DNA from: Paracoccus sp. SCSIO 75233
GTDB taxonomy: Bacteria; Pseudomonadota; Alphaproteobacteria; Rhodobacterales; Rhodobacteraceae
Direction: 5' to 3'
Length of the DNA: 64,000 bases
NCBI RefSeq assembly: GCF_027912675.1
Contig: NZ_CP115757.1
Span: 1,240,001 to 1,304,000, forward strand
Part shown: in pieces, positions 24,943 to 36,717 of the stretch
Layout: every line of letters starts with the position of its first letter
Numbering within the stretch: the stretch's first letter is position 1
Made by a program: the position numbers and the translations under genes
Notes under the pieces: model-generated
Told to the model about the DNA's origin: nothing
The model's input: only the letters and a program-made list of their open reading frames with translations
The model's database searches: none

Positions 24943-26432
24943 TCACCCTCCTCATCCGGTGGCGGCAGCGCATCGGTCTTGTCGTGGTCCAACTCAATCT
25001 TTTTCTGGGTACGCGCCCCCAATTCACGCAGCATTTCCACCTGCCGGATGACATTGCCCTGCCCGCGCGTCAGCCGGTCCATCGCCTGACCATGAGCGCG
25101 ACTGGCCGCATCGAGCGATTTGCCGACGCCTTCGAGGCTGTCCACGAAGCCGGCGACCTTGTCGTAGACAGCGCCAGCGCGTTTGGCGATTTCGAGCGCG
25201 TTGTTTTCCCGCCGTTCCACCATCCAGATATGTTCGACTGTCCGCAGGGTCAGCATCAGCGTGGTCGGCGTGGTCAGCCCGACGCGCAGATCCATCGCGA
25301 AACTGGCAAGGCCGGGATCGACACGCAGCGCCTCAGAAAACGCGCCTTCGATGGGGATGAACATCAGCACATAATCGACCGCACCTTCGTCCAGCCGGTC
25401 ATAACCCTTGGCCGAAAGCGATTTGACATGCGTCCGAATGGCATCGACATGGCGTTTCAGCGCCGCCGTCCGGGTCAGATCGCCCTCGGCGTTGACGGCC
25501 TCCTCATACGCGTTGAGTGAAACCTTGCTGTCGACCACCAGCAGCTTTTTCTGCGGCATTTTCACGATGACGTCGGGCCGCCATGTCCGCCCATCCTCGT
25601 CGGTCCAGCTTGCCTGCACGTCGTAATGCAGTCCGCGTTCAAGCCCGGATTCCTCAAGGATACGCTCAAGGATCATCTCGCCCCATGCACCCTGCTTCTG
25701 CTTGTCGCCCTTGAGGGCGCGGGTGAGCGCGCTGGCCTCTGTCCCGAGATTGGCGATCTGGTCGCGCAGTCTTGCGCCTTCTTCATCCAGAATGCGGTTG
25801 CGGTCGCGGAGTTCCCGCTGGAAATGCTGCACTTGTTCGCGAAACGGGTTCAGCAGCGCGTTCAACTGCTCGCCATGTGATTTCTGCATATCCGCGCCCT
25901 GAACCCGCAGGGTTTCGTTGGCCATGAGGCGGAATTGCCCGGTCATCTCCTCACGCAGTTCCCGGATCTGTTTGAGATCATGCGCCGCCCGCTCCCGGTC
26001 CTTTTCCGCCGCGAGTTGGGCGCGCGCAAGCTCGGCCTCCAGCGACGACACACGCTGGCGGGCAGCATAAAGCGCGTCGTTCAACCCGTCACGTTCCTCC
26101 GCAAGTTCGGCAAGCCGCGCGATGCGGTCTTCCAGCCGTGTCTCCGCCTGACCGGCACGCAGGGCACCGGCGCGCGCCGCCTCCGCCTCTGTGTCATGTC
26201 GGGTGCGCAGATCGGTGAAGGCGGTTTCCTGCTTCGCCAGTTCATCGCGTTTCTGGGTCAGGTCGCGCGCGAGCCGCTGCACCTCCTCCCGCTCCGCTGC
26301 CAGTTGCCCGCCTTTGCGCCAGAGCAGGACCAGCAGCACGAACAGCAGAACAGCCGCCGCGATCAGTATTCTGCTCAACAGCACCGGATCGCTTAACCAG
26401 ATGGCAAGCTGCGGCGGAAGTTGCTCGCCCAT
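24939..26432 (-). CDS. rmuC: DNA recombination protein RmuC
   Basis: 497 residues. One membrane helix at about residues 18-37 (ILIAAAVLLFVLLVLLW) is followed by a long coiled coil (about 45-220, rich in R, E, A and L) and a PD-(D/E)XK-like nuclease core around residues 255-400 (GAWGEMILERILEESGL, RPDVIVKMPQKKLLVVDSKVSL). RmuC limits inversions and rearrangements at short inverted repeats. The D in RPDVIV and the DSK motif fit the catalytic site. Confidence 0.94.
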   Translation of the reverse strand: MGEQLPPQLAIWLSDPVLLSRILIAAAVLLFVLLVLLWRKGGQLAAEREEVQRLARDLTQKRDELAKQETAFTDLRTRHDTEAEAARAGALRAGQAETRLEDRIARLAELAEERDGLNDALYAARQRVSSLEAELARAQLAAEKDRERAAHDLKQIRELREEMTGQFRLMANETLRVQGADMQKSHGEQLNALLNPFREQVQHFQRELRDRNRILDEEGARLRDQIANLGTEASALTRALKGDKQKQGAWGEMILERILEESGLERGLHYDVQASWTDEDGRTWRPDVIVKMPQKKLLVVDSKVSLNAYEEAVNAEGDLTRTAALKRHVDAIRTHVKSLSAKGYDRLDEGAVDYVLMFIPIEGAFSEALRVDPGLASFAMDLRVGLTTPTTLMLTLRTVEHIWMVERRENNALEIAKRAGAVYDKVAGFVDSLEGVGKSLDAASRAHGQAMDRLTRGQGNVIRQVEMLRELGARTQKKIELDHDKTDALPPPDEEGE

Positions 26433-26510
26433 TACGTCACCAGATTATTGTTCTTGCTTTGTACCTATCCGATTGGATGCATTACCGCAACCGGGTCAAG
26501 CAAATCAGGG

Positions 26511-26912
26511 TTAAGCGGCGCAGTGCAGCAGGAACTGGTGGAGGCTGTTGCCGAACGCCCGATGATCGTGGGAATTCGCATCGCTTTCGACCAGCCAGTC
26601 GAAAAGCGGGGCTTTCTCTCCATTGGAAAATCCCATTGACCAATCAGGAAACTGCCGCGTGATGACCGGGCCGCGGCCGAAGACGGTAATTCCGCTATGG
26701 CGCCGATCCGACAGAATCAGCTCTGCCACATGGTTCAGCGCCTTTGCCGGACCCTCAAGCCATTGAACGAACACGCCATCTTCCGCGTGCAGAAAGCCGG
26801 TCAGACCCAGATCGGCATTCCGCAAACGTGCAACGCGCAGAATATTTGTGCAGTCGTCGCCAAACTGCTCAATCCGGCCCGTGCTTCGATAAAGAAGGTA
26901 TTCCAGCGTCAT
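26511..26912 (-). CDS. BLUF-domain blue-light sensor
   Basis: 133 residues consisting of a single BLUF domain with a short C-terminal extension. The key flavin-site residues seen in AppA and related proteins are all here: the tyrosine Y8 in LLYRS, N32 in RNADLGLTG, Q50 in VQWLEG, W91 and M93 in DWSMGF. It should bind FAD and switch on blue light. There is no fused output domain, so it must signal through a partner, as in short BLUF proteins. It sits between rpoD and rmuC on the same strand. Confidence 0.9.
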   Translation of the reverse strand: MTLEYLLYRSTGRIEQFGDDCTNILRVARLRNADLGLTGFLHAEDGVFVQWLEGPAKALNHVAELILSDRRHSGITVFGRGPVITRQFPDWSMGFSNGEKAPLFDWLVESDANSHDHRAFGNSLHQFLLHCAA

Positions 26913-27007
26913 TCTCGCCCCGGCACATGTCCCAAGGGAAAGCGTAGGGTAGTTTTGTCAATCAACGCAAGGAGTTATTTCGTCGCTTGCGATAGTTTAA
27001 CCCAGCG

Positions 27008-28990
<1,983 letters not shown>

Positions 28991-29113
28991 AGGCTTCCTA
29001 TCAACGTAGTGATTCGGTGGAACCCGAATCATGTGGGTACTGAGACCGTTTTAGACAAGATGCGCGGACGGTCAAATCACTGGCGATTCGAATCAGGCGA
29101 ATCGGTCCACCTA

Positions 29114-31003
29114 TCATTGCTTTTTCTTGTTGGGTTTGAATTGGTAATACGAGGCGAGCCGTGCCGTCAACGCCTCGCGGTCCTCCCCCAGATCGGAGGT
29201 ATCGTCGAGTTCAGGGTGTTCCGCCCGGTGCCGGGCACGGGCTGATTCGGTCATGCGCCAGGTCAGCCCCTCATCGACCAGCCCTTCGATCTCCGCCTCG
29301 GCACGGGACAATTCCGACTGACCCATCCGGCGCGCTTCGATCTTGTCGAGAATATTGCGCAGCACCGCCAGCGCCTTGTCGGGATCGCCGCTGCTGCGGA
29401 TCATCGGGGCGGCGCGGACATAGCTGTCCTCCATGATCCGGGCGAGGGCGGCGCGTCCGGCCATGCTGTCGCTGCCGGCCAGAAGATCGTGGCACAATGC
29501 CGCGCGCCCCGGATCGGCGGGGGCGAGCAGTTCAAGCTGGGATTCGACCCGATGCGCGAGATCAGGATAGTTGGCGCAGATCGCCAGCGCCATCGCCTCC
29601 AGCGTCAGATCGCCGGTATCCTGCTGGCCCAGCGGGGTGGCCCGGGTCTGGGCGCGCGGCGCACGATCCGCGAGCCGCTGTTCGCGCCTGCCGGGGGTCA
29701 GCCGCCCTGCCCCACGCCTGCCGCCGAAAAGCTCATAACGGCGTTCCCGCAGCGCGGCGGCGTAGTGGTTGCGCGTCGCCTCGTCCTGGATCTGCGCGAT
29801 CGCCTTGCGCAGCGACGCGTCAAGCGCGGCGCGGCGTTCCGGGCTGTCGAATTCGCGCCCCTCCACCTCCCGCTCCCACAGCAGGTCGACAAGGGGGCGG
29901 GCGCCGTCCAACACTTTCTGAACCGCCGCCCGGCCACTCGCCCGGATCAGGTCATCGGGGTCTTGCCCGGTCGGCAGCATGGCAAAACGCAGCGCCTGCC
30001 CCGGCCCGGTCATCGGCAGCGCCAGATCGATCAGCCGCCGCGCCGCCCGCTGGCCCGCCGTATCGCCGTCCAGCATAATCACAGGCTCGGGCGAAATCCG
30101 CCACATAAGGCGAAGCTGATCTTCGGTGATCGCGGTGCCAAGCGGGGCGACCGCCCCTTCGAACCCGGCGAGCGACAGGGCGATCACGTCCATATAGCCT
30201 TCCGCCACGATCAGCGGCGCACCCTTGCTGACGGCGCTGCGAGCGGGGGCGATATTGTACAGGTTCCGGCCCTTGTCGAATAACGCGGTCTCCGGGCTGT
30301 TGAGATATTTCGCCCGCGCATTCGGGTCCATTGCACGACCGCCAAAGGCGATGACCCGGCCCCTTGCATCGCGTATCGGAAAGATGATCCGGCCCCGGAA
30401 CCTGTCATAGGCCGCGCCGCCGTCATCCGGTTTCGCGGCCAGCCCGGCATCGACAATCACATCCTCGGCCAAGCCCTTCTCGCGCAGCGCATGGAAAAGT
30501 CCCTGCCGCATATCGGGTGCGAAACCCAGCTCGAACCGGTCGATGCCCTCCTGCTGCAAGCCACGCCGGGCGAGGTAATCGCGCGCCTCCGCCCCGTGCG
30601 AAGTGGCGAGTTGCATGCGGTAATGACGCGTTGCGGCCTCCATGGCCTCGACCAGGACGCTGCGGCGATCCGCCCGCTTGGCCTCTGCCGGGTCGCGCTC
30701 GGGCATCGGCAAGCCCGCCTCTGCCGCCAGAACCTTCACCGCCTCGATAAAGTCCAACCCTTCGGATTCGCGCAGGAAGGTCAGCGCATCGCCCTTTGCA
30801 TGGCATCCGAAGCAGTAATAAAACCCCTTCTGGTCGTCGACATGGAAGGACGCGGTTTTCTCGCCATGAAACGGACAAGGCGCCCACCAATCGCCCTTGG
30901 CCTGATTGGAGCGGCGCAGATCCCATGTCACCTTGCGCCCGACGATCCGGCTGACCGGAATGCGGTTGCGAAGCTCATCGAGGAAGGCGGGCGAAATCGA
31001 CAT
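29114..31003 (-). CDS. dnaG: DNA primase
   Basis: 629 residues from the ATG at 31003 (MSISPAFLDELRNRIPV); a longer start would add 12 poorly conserved residues. The CHC2 zinc finger is CPFHGEK...CFGCHAKGD. The TOPRIM domain carries IVAEGYMDVIAL and MLDGDTAGQRAA. The C-terminal DnaB-interacting helical domain is divergent and charged. It synthesises RNA primers for replication. RpoD follows 123 bases downstream on the same strand. Confidence 0.97.
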   Translation of the reverse strand: MSISPAFLDELRNRIPVSRIVGRKVTWDLRRSNQAKGDWWAPCPFHGEKTASFHVDDQKGFYYCFGCHAKGDALTFLRESEGLDFIEAVKVLAAEAGLPMPERDPAEAKRADRRSVLVEAMEAATRHYRMQLATSHGAEARDYLARRGLQQEGIDRFELGFAPDMRQGLFHALREKGLAEDVIVDAGLAAKPDDGGAAYDRFRGRIIFPIRDARGRVIAFGGRAMDPNARAKYLNSPETALFDKGRNLYNIAPARSAVSKGAPLIVAEGYMDVIALSLAGFEGAVAPLGTAITEDQLRLMWRISPEPVIMLDGDTAGQRAARRLIDLALPMTGPGQALRFAMLPTGQDPDDLIRASGRAAVQKVLDGARPLVDLLWEREVEGREFDSPERRAALDASLRKAIAQIQDEATRNHYAAALRERRYELFGGRRGAGRLTPGRREQRLADRAPRAQTRATPLGQQDTGDLTLEAMALAICANYPDLAHRVESQLELLAPADPGRAALCHDLLAGSDSMAGRAALARIMEDSYVRAAPMIRSSGDPDKALAVLRNILDKIEARRMGQSELSRAEAEIEGLVDEGLTWRMTESARARHRAEHPELDDTSDLGEDREALTARLASYYQFKPNKKKQ

Positions 31004-31042
31004 AGGCGCTAATATCGGCAGCCCCGCCACTTGGGGCAAGGG

Positions 31043-31627
31043 CTAAGCGCCAACCGCGCCCCGCACGAGCGAGATATAATGGCTGTGCAGCGCCGCACGG
31101 TCCAGCCTGCCACCGGCGCGATACCAGTTCGTCACCCCGGTCAGCATGGCAATCAGCGCCATTGTCGCCAGCCTTGTATCGGCAAGGCGCATCTCTCCGG
31201 CAGCGGTTCCGGCGTCGAGAATATCCTGCAACGCGTTTTCATATTGCCGCCGAAGCGTCGTGATCCCGGCGTGGTTCTCCGGCGTCAGGTTGCGCAGTTC
31301 CATATAGGACAGAAACACCCCGTCCGCATGGTCAAGGCTTGTGTCGATATGGAAGCGCACGAAATTATCCAGCCGCTCCAGCGGGGCAAGTGCAGCGTCA
31401 TCGTTCCACGCCGCCAGCAGGCTTTCCATGTGATCGCGCAGCAGATCGGCCAGCAGCGCCTGCTTATCCTCGGTATAGGCGTAGATCGTGCCGACCTGCA
31501 CGCCAACCTCCGCGGCAATCTGGCGCATGGAGACGGCGGCATAGCCGTGGCGCGCGAACAGGCTGCGTGCGGCGTCGCGGATCAGCGGCCCGGTGATCTC
31601 GGCCCGAGAACCCTGCGTGCGCGCCAT
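31043..31627 (-). CDS. TetR/AcrR family transcriptional regulator
   Basis: 194 residues. The N-terminal helix-turn-helix (AARSLFARHGYAAVSMRQIAAEVGVQVGTIYAYTEDKQALL) is canonical and the C-terminal ligand domain is of the kind seen in regulators of fatty-acid and acyl-CoA metabolism, but its ligand is unknown. The start overlaps the last base of hemC, so it is probably co-transcribed with hemC. Whether it regulates heme synthesis genes is not shown by the sequence. Confidence 0.9.
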   Translation of the reverse strand: MARTQGSRAEITGPLIRDAARSLFARHGYAAVSMRQIAAEVGVQVGTIYAYTEDKQALLADLLRDHMESLLAAWNDDAALAPLERLDNFVRFHIDTSLDHADGVFLSYMELRNLTPENHAGITTLRRQYENALQDILDAGTAAGEMRLADTRLATMALIAMLTGVTNWYRAGGRLDRAALHSHYISLVRGAVGA

Positions 31628-32604
31628 CAGACGACCGGGGGCGAGCCGCGTTGCGGGTTCACCCCGATCAGCTCGAAAAAACCACTCGGCGCGCGCGACA
31701 GCAGCTCTTCCGCCAGATCCCGGCCCATTGCCGGACCATCTGCCGCCAGACCTTCGCGCATGCCGCTGAAACTTTGCGAGCCATCGGGCAGCAGGATTTC
31801 CCCGCGTAGCCGCAGCCGCCCGCCATCAAGCTCCGCCAGCCCGGCAATCGGCGTTTCACATGACCCGTCAAGCGCGGCCAGAAAAGCCCGCTCGGCGGTC
31901 ACCCGCAGAACCGTATCTTCATCGGTGATCGGGGCCAGCAATGCCGCGACCCGGGCGTCGCCCTTCCGACGCTCCACCCCAATCGCGCCTTGTGCAATCG
32001 CGGGCAGCATCTCATCAGGCGAAATCGCAGACCGCGCCAGTTCCGGCTGCCCAAGGCGTTTCAGCCCGGCCATCGCCAGAAATGTGGCCTGCGCCACCCC
32101 ATCATGCAGCTTGCGCATCCGCGTCTGAACATTGCCGCGAAACTCGACCATCGTCAGATCGGGCCGCCGATGTGCAAGCTGCGCCCGCCGCCGCATCGAG
32201 GAACTGCCGACAACCGCCCCTTCCGGCAGATCGGCAATCGACGCAAATTCAAGACTTACGAAACCGTCCCGCGCGTCCTGTCGCGGCAGGTAGCAGTCAA
32301 TAACCAGATCGTCCGGTTGCAGCACCGGCATATCCTTCATCGAATGCACCGCAATGTCGATGCGGCCGTCCAGCAGCGCATCCTCGATCTCGCGCGTGAA
32401 CAGCCCCTTGCCCCCGATTGCCTGCAAGGCACGGTCCTGCACCTTGTCGCCGGTGGTCTTGATGGCAATGATCTCAAATGCCTCTTGCGGCAATCCATGC
32501 GCCAGCATCAGCCGGTCGCGGGTTTCATGCGCCTGCGCAAGCGCCAGCGGCGAGCCGCGGGTGCCAATCTTGAGCGTCTTCTCGGGGTCGGGCCAGTCAG
32601 TCAT
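31627..32604 (-). CDS. hemC: Hydroxymethylbilane synthase (porphobilinogen deaminase)
   Basis: 325 residues. The N-terminus has [18 protein letters not shown]; the dipyrromethane cofactor cysteine is in [10 protein letters not shown] near residue 248. It assembles four porphobilinogen units into the linear tetrapyrrole for heme. It diverges from hemE across a 78-base region that must contain both promoters, so the two pathway genes may be co-regulated. Confidence 0.96.
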   Translation of the reverse strand: MTDWPDPEKTLKIGTRGSPLALAQAHETRDRLMLAHGLPQEAFEIIAIKTTGDKVQDRALQAIGGKGLFTREIEDALLDGRIDIAVHSMKDMPVLQPDDLVIDCYLPRQDARDGFVSLEFASIADLPEGAVVGSSSMRRRAQLAHRRPDLTMVEFRGNVQTRMRKLHDGVAQATFLAMAGLKRLGQPELARSAISPDEMLPAIAQGAIGVERRKGDARVAALLAPITDEDTVLRVTAERAFLAALDGSCETPIAGLAELDGGRLRLRGEILLPDGSQSFSGMREGLAADGPAMGRDLAEELLSRAPSGFFELIGVNPQRGSPPVV

Positions 32605-32682
32605 TGGTCAGCCATAGCGAGGCCGGCGCGGCTTGACAATGCCGGTCCCTCTGCGTTGAACGGTCGCGGAAAGAGAGGCCTT

Positions 32683-33711
32683 ATGACAAAGACGATCCTG
32701 CGCGCGCTTTCGGGCGAGACATTGCCGACCCCGCCAATCTGGATGATGCGTCAGGCGGGCCGCTATCTGCCCGAATATCGGGCGACGCGCGCGAAGGCCG
32801 GTGACTTCCTGTCGCTGTGTTATACCCCCGATCTCGCAGCCGAGGTCACGCTGCAGCCGATCCGCCGCTATGGTTTCGATGCGGCAATCCTGTTCGCCGA
32901 CATCCTGCTGGTGCCGCAGGCGCTCGGTGCCGATCTGTGGTTCGTCACCGGCGAAGGGCCGCGCCTGTCCACAATCACCGATGCAGGCGGGGTCGCGGCG
33001 CTGAAACCTGCGGATGCCGTGCATGACAAGCTGTCCCCGATCTATGAAACCGTCCGCATCCTGTCGCGCGAACTGCCCGCCGAGACCACGCTGATCGGCT
33101 TTGCCGGCGCGCCCTGGACCGTCGCCACCTATATGATCGCCGGTCGCGGCACCAGGGATCAGGGCCCGGCCCACGCCTTCAAGAATGCCGACCGCGCCGC
33201 CTTTTCCGCCCTGATCGACCGGATCACTGACGCAACCATCGAATATCTCTCCGCCCAGATCGAGGCAGGCGCGGAGGTCGTGAAGATCTTCGATAGCTGG
33301 GCCGGTAGCCTCGAGGGGCAGGATTTCGACGATTTTGCCATCGCCCCGACCGCCCGTATCATCGCGGCGTTGAAAGCGCGCCATCCGGGCATCCCTGTCA
33401 TCGCCTTCCCGCGAGAAGCCAAGGACCGTTATCAGGGTTTCGCCGCCGCGACCGGCGCGGATTGCGTGGCGCTCGATAACAGTGTCGACGCGGTATGGGC
33501 GGCCCGCCATGTCCAGAGCAGCGGCTGCGTTCAGGGCAACCTCGCCCCCGGTCATATGGTCACAGGCGGTCAGGCGCTGATCGACGAAACACGCGCAATT
33601 GTGCAGGCCTTCAGCGGCGGGCCGCATATTTTCAATCTCGGCCACGGCATCACCCCCGACGCCGACCCGGAAAACGTCGCGCTGATGATCGACACCGTCC
33701 GGAACGGCTGA
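32683..33711 (+). CDS. hemE: Uroporphyrinogen decarboxylase
   Basis: 342 residues from the ATG at 32683 with a GAGAGG ribosome binding site; the frame extends upstream antisense to hemC and that part is discarded. Signatures [48 protein letters not shown] and NLGHGI are present. It decarboxylates uroporphyrinogen III to coproporphyrinogen III. The EamA transporter begins one base after its stop, suggesting co-transcription. Confidence 0.97.
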   Translation: MTKTILRALSGETLPTPPIWMMRQAGRYLPEYRATRAKAGDFLSLCYTPDLAAEVTLQPIRRYGFDAAILFADILLVPQALGADLWFVTGEGPRLSTITDAGGVAALKPADAVHDKLSPIYETVRILSRELPAETTLIGFAGAPWTVATYMIAGRGTRDQGPAHAFKNADRAAFSALIDRITDATIEYLSAQIEAGAEVVKIFDSWAGSLEGQDFDDFAIAPTARIIAALKARHPGIPVIAFPREAKDRYQGFAAATGADCVALDNSVDAVWAARHVQSSGCVQGNLAPGHMVTGGQALIDETRAIVQAFSGGPHIFNLGHGITPDADPENVALMIDTVRNG

Positions 33712-33712
33712 G

Positions 33713-34582
33713 ATGTGGGTGCTGGCCACGCTGATCGCCGCCGCCGCCCAGACCGGGCGCAACGCGGCACAGGCGGGGCTGACCGGCGAGATCGGCACGA
33801 TAGGCGCGACCGCCGTCCGGTTCATCTTCGGCCTGCCCTTCGCGGCGCTGTTTCTGGCCGTGATGGCGATTGAAAGCCCCCTGCCCGCGCTCAGCGTCGC
33901 CACACTGCTCTGGACCGCGCTTGGTGCGGGTTCCCAGATCGCCGCGACCGCCTTCATGCTGGTGACGATGAAAGGTCAGGGCTTCGGTGTCGCCACCGCC
34001 CTGATGAAGACAGAGCCGGTGACGCTGGCGATTTTCGGCGTGTTGTTTCTGTCAGAACCGCTCGGCCTGCCCCGCCTCGCTGCGATCCTGCTGGCGACCT
34101 TTGGGGTGGTGCTGATGTCGGGCGCCACCTGGTCGCGCGCCCGTGCCGCCAGCGTCGGCATCGGCATCGCCGCCGGTGCGCTGTTCGGCCTGTCCGCCAT
34201 CGGCTTCCGCGGCGCGATCCTGAGCCTGCCCTTTGGCGACCCGGTCCTGCGCGCGAGCCTGATCCTGGTCGTCGCACTGGCCATGCAATCCGCCGCCATG
34301 CTGATCTGGCTGGGCCTGCGCGACCCCGGCGTGCTGCGTGCGATCATCACCCACTGGCGCAGCTCACTCGCCGCCGGAGCCCTCGGCGCCTTCGCCTCGC
34401 TCTTCTGGTTCATCGGCTTCGCGCTGACCTCCGCCGCCAACGTCCGCACGCTGGCCCTGATCGAGGTGGTCTTCGCCCAGATCCTCTCCGCCCGCCTGTT
34501 CCGCGAAGGTGCCAGCCTGCGCCAACTCACCGGCATGGCACTGCTGATCGCCGGCGTCGCCCTCCTGATCCGCGTCGCCTGA
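33713..34582 (+). CDS. EamA-family (DMT superfamily) transporter
   Basis: 289 residues with about ten hydrophobic helices arranged as two EamA repeats (about 3-140 and 150-288). The motif TALMKTEPVTLAIFGVLFLSEPLG near residue 98 and the second-half equivalent LALIEVVFAQILSARLFREG are typical. Substrates of this family are diverse (amino acids, nucleosides, metabolites), so none is assigned. It follows hemE closely and is the last protein gene before tRNA-Ser. Confidence 0.88.
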   Translation: MWVLATLIAAAAQTGRNAAQAGLTGEIGTIGATAVRFIFGLPFAALFLAVMAIESPLPALSVATLLWTALGAGSQIAATAFMLVTMKGQGFGVATALMKTEPVTLAIFGVLFLSEPLGLPRLAAILLATFGVVLMSGATWSRARAASVGIGIAAGALFGLSAIGFRGAILSLPFGDPVLRASLILVVALAMQSAAMLIWLGLRDPGVLRAIITHWRSSLAAGALGAFASLFWFIGFALTSAANVRTLALIEVVFAQILSARLFREGASLRQLTGMALLIAGVALLIRVA

Positions 34583-34650
34583 GGGGCGGTTTGCGGAAAA
34601 GACGTTTTTCCTCTTGTGATTGCCGCGCCCCGGCTGCTAAACGCGTCGAC

Positions 34651-34740
34651 GGAGACGTGGCCGAGTGGTCGAAGGCGCTCCCCTGCTAAGGGAGTATACC
34701 AGAGATGGTATCGAGGGTTCGAATCCCTTCGTCTCCGCCA
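34651..34740 (+). tRNA. tRNA-Ser(GCU)
   Basis: Ninety bases including an encoded CCA. The acceptor stem GGAGACG pairs with CGTCTCC, the D arm holds GGCCGAGTGG, the anticodon stem CTCCC/GGGAG encloses the loop CTGCTAA with anticodon GCT, a long variable arm follows, and the T arm is AGGGTTCGAATCCCT. The long extra arm is diagnostic of a class II (Ser) tRNA. The integrase gene lies 137 bases downstream, so its 3' end is the probable attachment site of an integrated element. Confidence 0.97.
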
Positions 34741-34877
34741 CTCACGCCGTTATGAAATTGCTCAACCCCCTGAAATTGTTGAATATTAAAGAAACTTCGG
34801 GGCTGCAGTCTCCTTTTTTGCTATACAGTTTGCAATACATTTTACGTTACAGTCGGCCCATCAGATAGGGGATCGGC

Positions 34878-36153
34878 ATGGCAATTAAGAAACGTGGCAA
34901 GGGTGGTCAGCTCTCGCTTTATAAGCGGGTTCCGGCCCGGTATGCGGCGATTGAGCCGCGTAAGTTCATTTGGCTGGCGCTTCATACAGACAGCTTGGCC
35001 GAAGCGACTCGCAAAGAGGCTGCGACATGGGCTGAAATGGTGGAGGCATGGGAGGCCAAACTTGCCGGGGATACGCAGGACGCGGAACAACGCTTCAAAG
35101 CAGCCAAGGAATTGGCGGCGGTGCGCGGCTTTCGGTATCGTCCTGCCGCCAAGGTCGCAGAGCTGCCTATGGAAGATCTTCGCGACCGCATGAAGGCCGT
35201 GCAGAAGCGTCAGGACGGCTATGACGCACATGATGCGGCTGCGGTCCTCGGTGGCGCTCAAGAGCCTCCCCTGACCGTCTCCGCCGCTCTGGAAGCCTTT
35301 TGGGAATTGGCGCGTGAAAAGACCTTCGGCAAGAGTGCTGACCAGCTTCGCCGCTGGAAAAATCCAAGCATCAAGGCCGTGAGAAATTTCATTGATGTTG
35401 TTGGCGATAAGCCGATCTCCCAAATATCGGCAGATGACATGCTGGATTTCCGGTCGTGGTGGCTTGATCGGATTGAGGCTGGCGAAGTCGGGCCGGGATC
35501 AGCGAATAAAGACTTGATCCACCTTGGCGAAATTCTCAAGACCGTGAACAAAATGAAGCGGCTTAATCTGCGCCTGCCGCTGGGCGGTCTGAGCTTTAGG
35601 GAAACCGATGTGTCGCAGCGCCCGCCGTTCTCGGCTAATTGGATCAAGGATAAGCTGCTTGCGCCCGGCGCGTTGGACGGGCTGAACGAAGATGCGCGCG
35701 CGATCTTGCTGGTCATGGTCAATACCGGCGCGCGGCCCAGTGAGATTGCTAACCTTGCGGCAGACCGCATCAAGTTGGAAAGCAACGTGCCGCATATCTC
35801 GATTGAGGGCGAAGGTCGTCAGCTCAAGTCCAGCTATGCGAAGCGCGTCATTCCGCTTTGTGGCGTGTCGCTGGAGGCGATCCCGGGCGCATCCTGACGG
35901 GTTCCCCCGGTATCGGGACAAGCCCGGCCTGTCTGCGACGGTGAACAAGTTTCTTCGTGGGAATGGCCTGATGGAAACGCCCGCGCATTCGATGTATGGA
36001 CTGCGCCACAGCTTTGAAGATCGGATGCTTGCTGCCGGGGTTGATGATCGGATCAGGCGTGATCTGTTCGGGCATCGGCTTGACCGGGAACGCTATGGCA
36101 AGGGTGCTTCGCTGGAACACTTGCAGCGGATCGTTCAGGCGCTTGCCTTCTGA
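34878..36153 (+). pseudogene. Tyrosine recombinase/integrase interrupted by a +1 frameshift
   Basis: The first frame (34878-35897) encodes an arm- and core-binding region and the first catalytic arginine in TGARPSEIANL. It stops shortly after VSLEAIP. Reading continues in the next frame from about 35885 with the rest of the catalytic domain: GLRHSFEDRM (H-x-x-R), then GHRLDRERYGKG with the H and the nucleophile tyrosine. One extra C in the run near 35883 (CCCGGG) would explain the break, by mutation or sequencing error. Joined, the protein would be about 424 residues. The ribosome binding site is ATAGGGGATC and the start is MAIKKRGKGG. The position beside tRNA-Ser fits an element using the tRNA 3' end. 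Confidence 0.85.
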
Positions 36154-36341
36154 TTTGCTGCGATGGCACGGGCGCGGCTGATGGCGTCCTGCGCCGTCTC
36201 ATAGGCGGCAAGCTCGCGTTCGATCCGCTCAAAAATCGGCAGATACACCGGATCAGCGATAACCAGTTCAGCGGCCATGCGGTGCATCCATTGCAGGTCT
36301 TCCAGAGTGACCGGGCGCGGTGTGGTTGCGGGCTTGTTCAT
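36135..36341 (-). CDS. Small hypothetical protein
   Basis: 68 residues, starting MNKPATTPRPVTLEDLQWM and predicted to be mostly helical with many charged residues. No known domain is recognised. It converges on the integrase and overlaps its 3' end by 19 bases, so it may be part of the same element. It has no strong ribosome binding site that I can see, and it could be a chance frame. Confidence 0.4.
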   Translation of the reverse strand: MNKPATTPRPVTLEDLQWMHRMAAELVIADPVYLPIFERIERELAAYETAQDAISRARAIAANQKASA

Positions 36342-36359
36342 AATCGGATTTTACCCGCC

Positions 36360-36551
36360 CTGCCCGTGATCGTCTCATGGGTGCTGCTGGCGTGGACCGA
36401 CGACACCTATGGTCGCCCGGCATTCTGGGCGAAACTGCTGATCGTCATCCTGCTCGGCTTTGTCTGGATCGTGCCATTCAAGAAAATCTACACCGGCATC
36501 GGCAAGGGCGAGGAGTGCGCGCGCCTGTTCGGACCTTTTCCGGCGGCGTGA
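36360..36551 (+). pseudogene. DUF2842 gene, 5'-truncated remnant
   Basis: From about 36360 the translation reads LPVIVSWVLLAW, then GRPAFWAKLLIVILLGFVWIVPFKKIYTGIGKGE, which looks like the C-terminal three quarters of the small two-helix membrane protein DUF2842 found in many Rhodobacteraceae. The usual first 15-20 residues are absent; upstream sequence belongs to the island side (antisense of the small hypothetical protein). The reading frame then runs to 36551. I infer a junction between accessory DNA and former backbone near 36345. Confidence 0.6.
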
Positions 36552-36668
36552 TGCTGATCGGCGGGGGCGCTGTGATCGCTGAGGATATGGCGCTTGCCCG
36601 CAGCTATGCGCCGGTTCTGGTGGCGGCGGATGGCGGGCCGGATGCCGCACCATCACTTGGCGCCATGC
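36515..36668 (+). pseudogene. Thiamine pyrophosphokinase (thiN) gene, 3'-truncated remnant
   Basis: From a GTG at 36515 or an ATG at 36551 the translation gives MLIGGGAVIAEDMALARSYAP and VLVAADGGPDAA, ending near LGAMPSH. This matches the N-terminal nucleotide-binding start of thiamine pyrophosphokinases. The next bases (from about 36669) do not continue the family and reach a stop at 36721. The remaining roughly 180 residues are missing from the window. It overlaps the DUF2842 remnant, which suggests the two were adjacent on the ancestral chromosome. Confidence 0.6.
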
Positions 36669-36717
36669 CGTCGCACACCACAAAACGCGGCTTGGAGCGA
36701 AGGAATGGGGTGACAGC

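Noticed and set aside
31990..32682. N-terminal extension of hemE
   Set aside because: The extended frame is antisense to hemC; the family start with a ribosome binding site is at 32683.
36282..36359. Full-length DUF2842 gene starting at the ATG at 36282
   Set aside because: The first 26 codons are antisense to another frame and do not resemble the family N-terminus; the conserved part begins near 36360.
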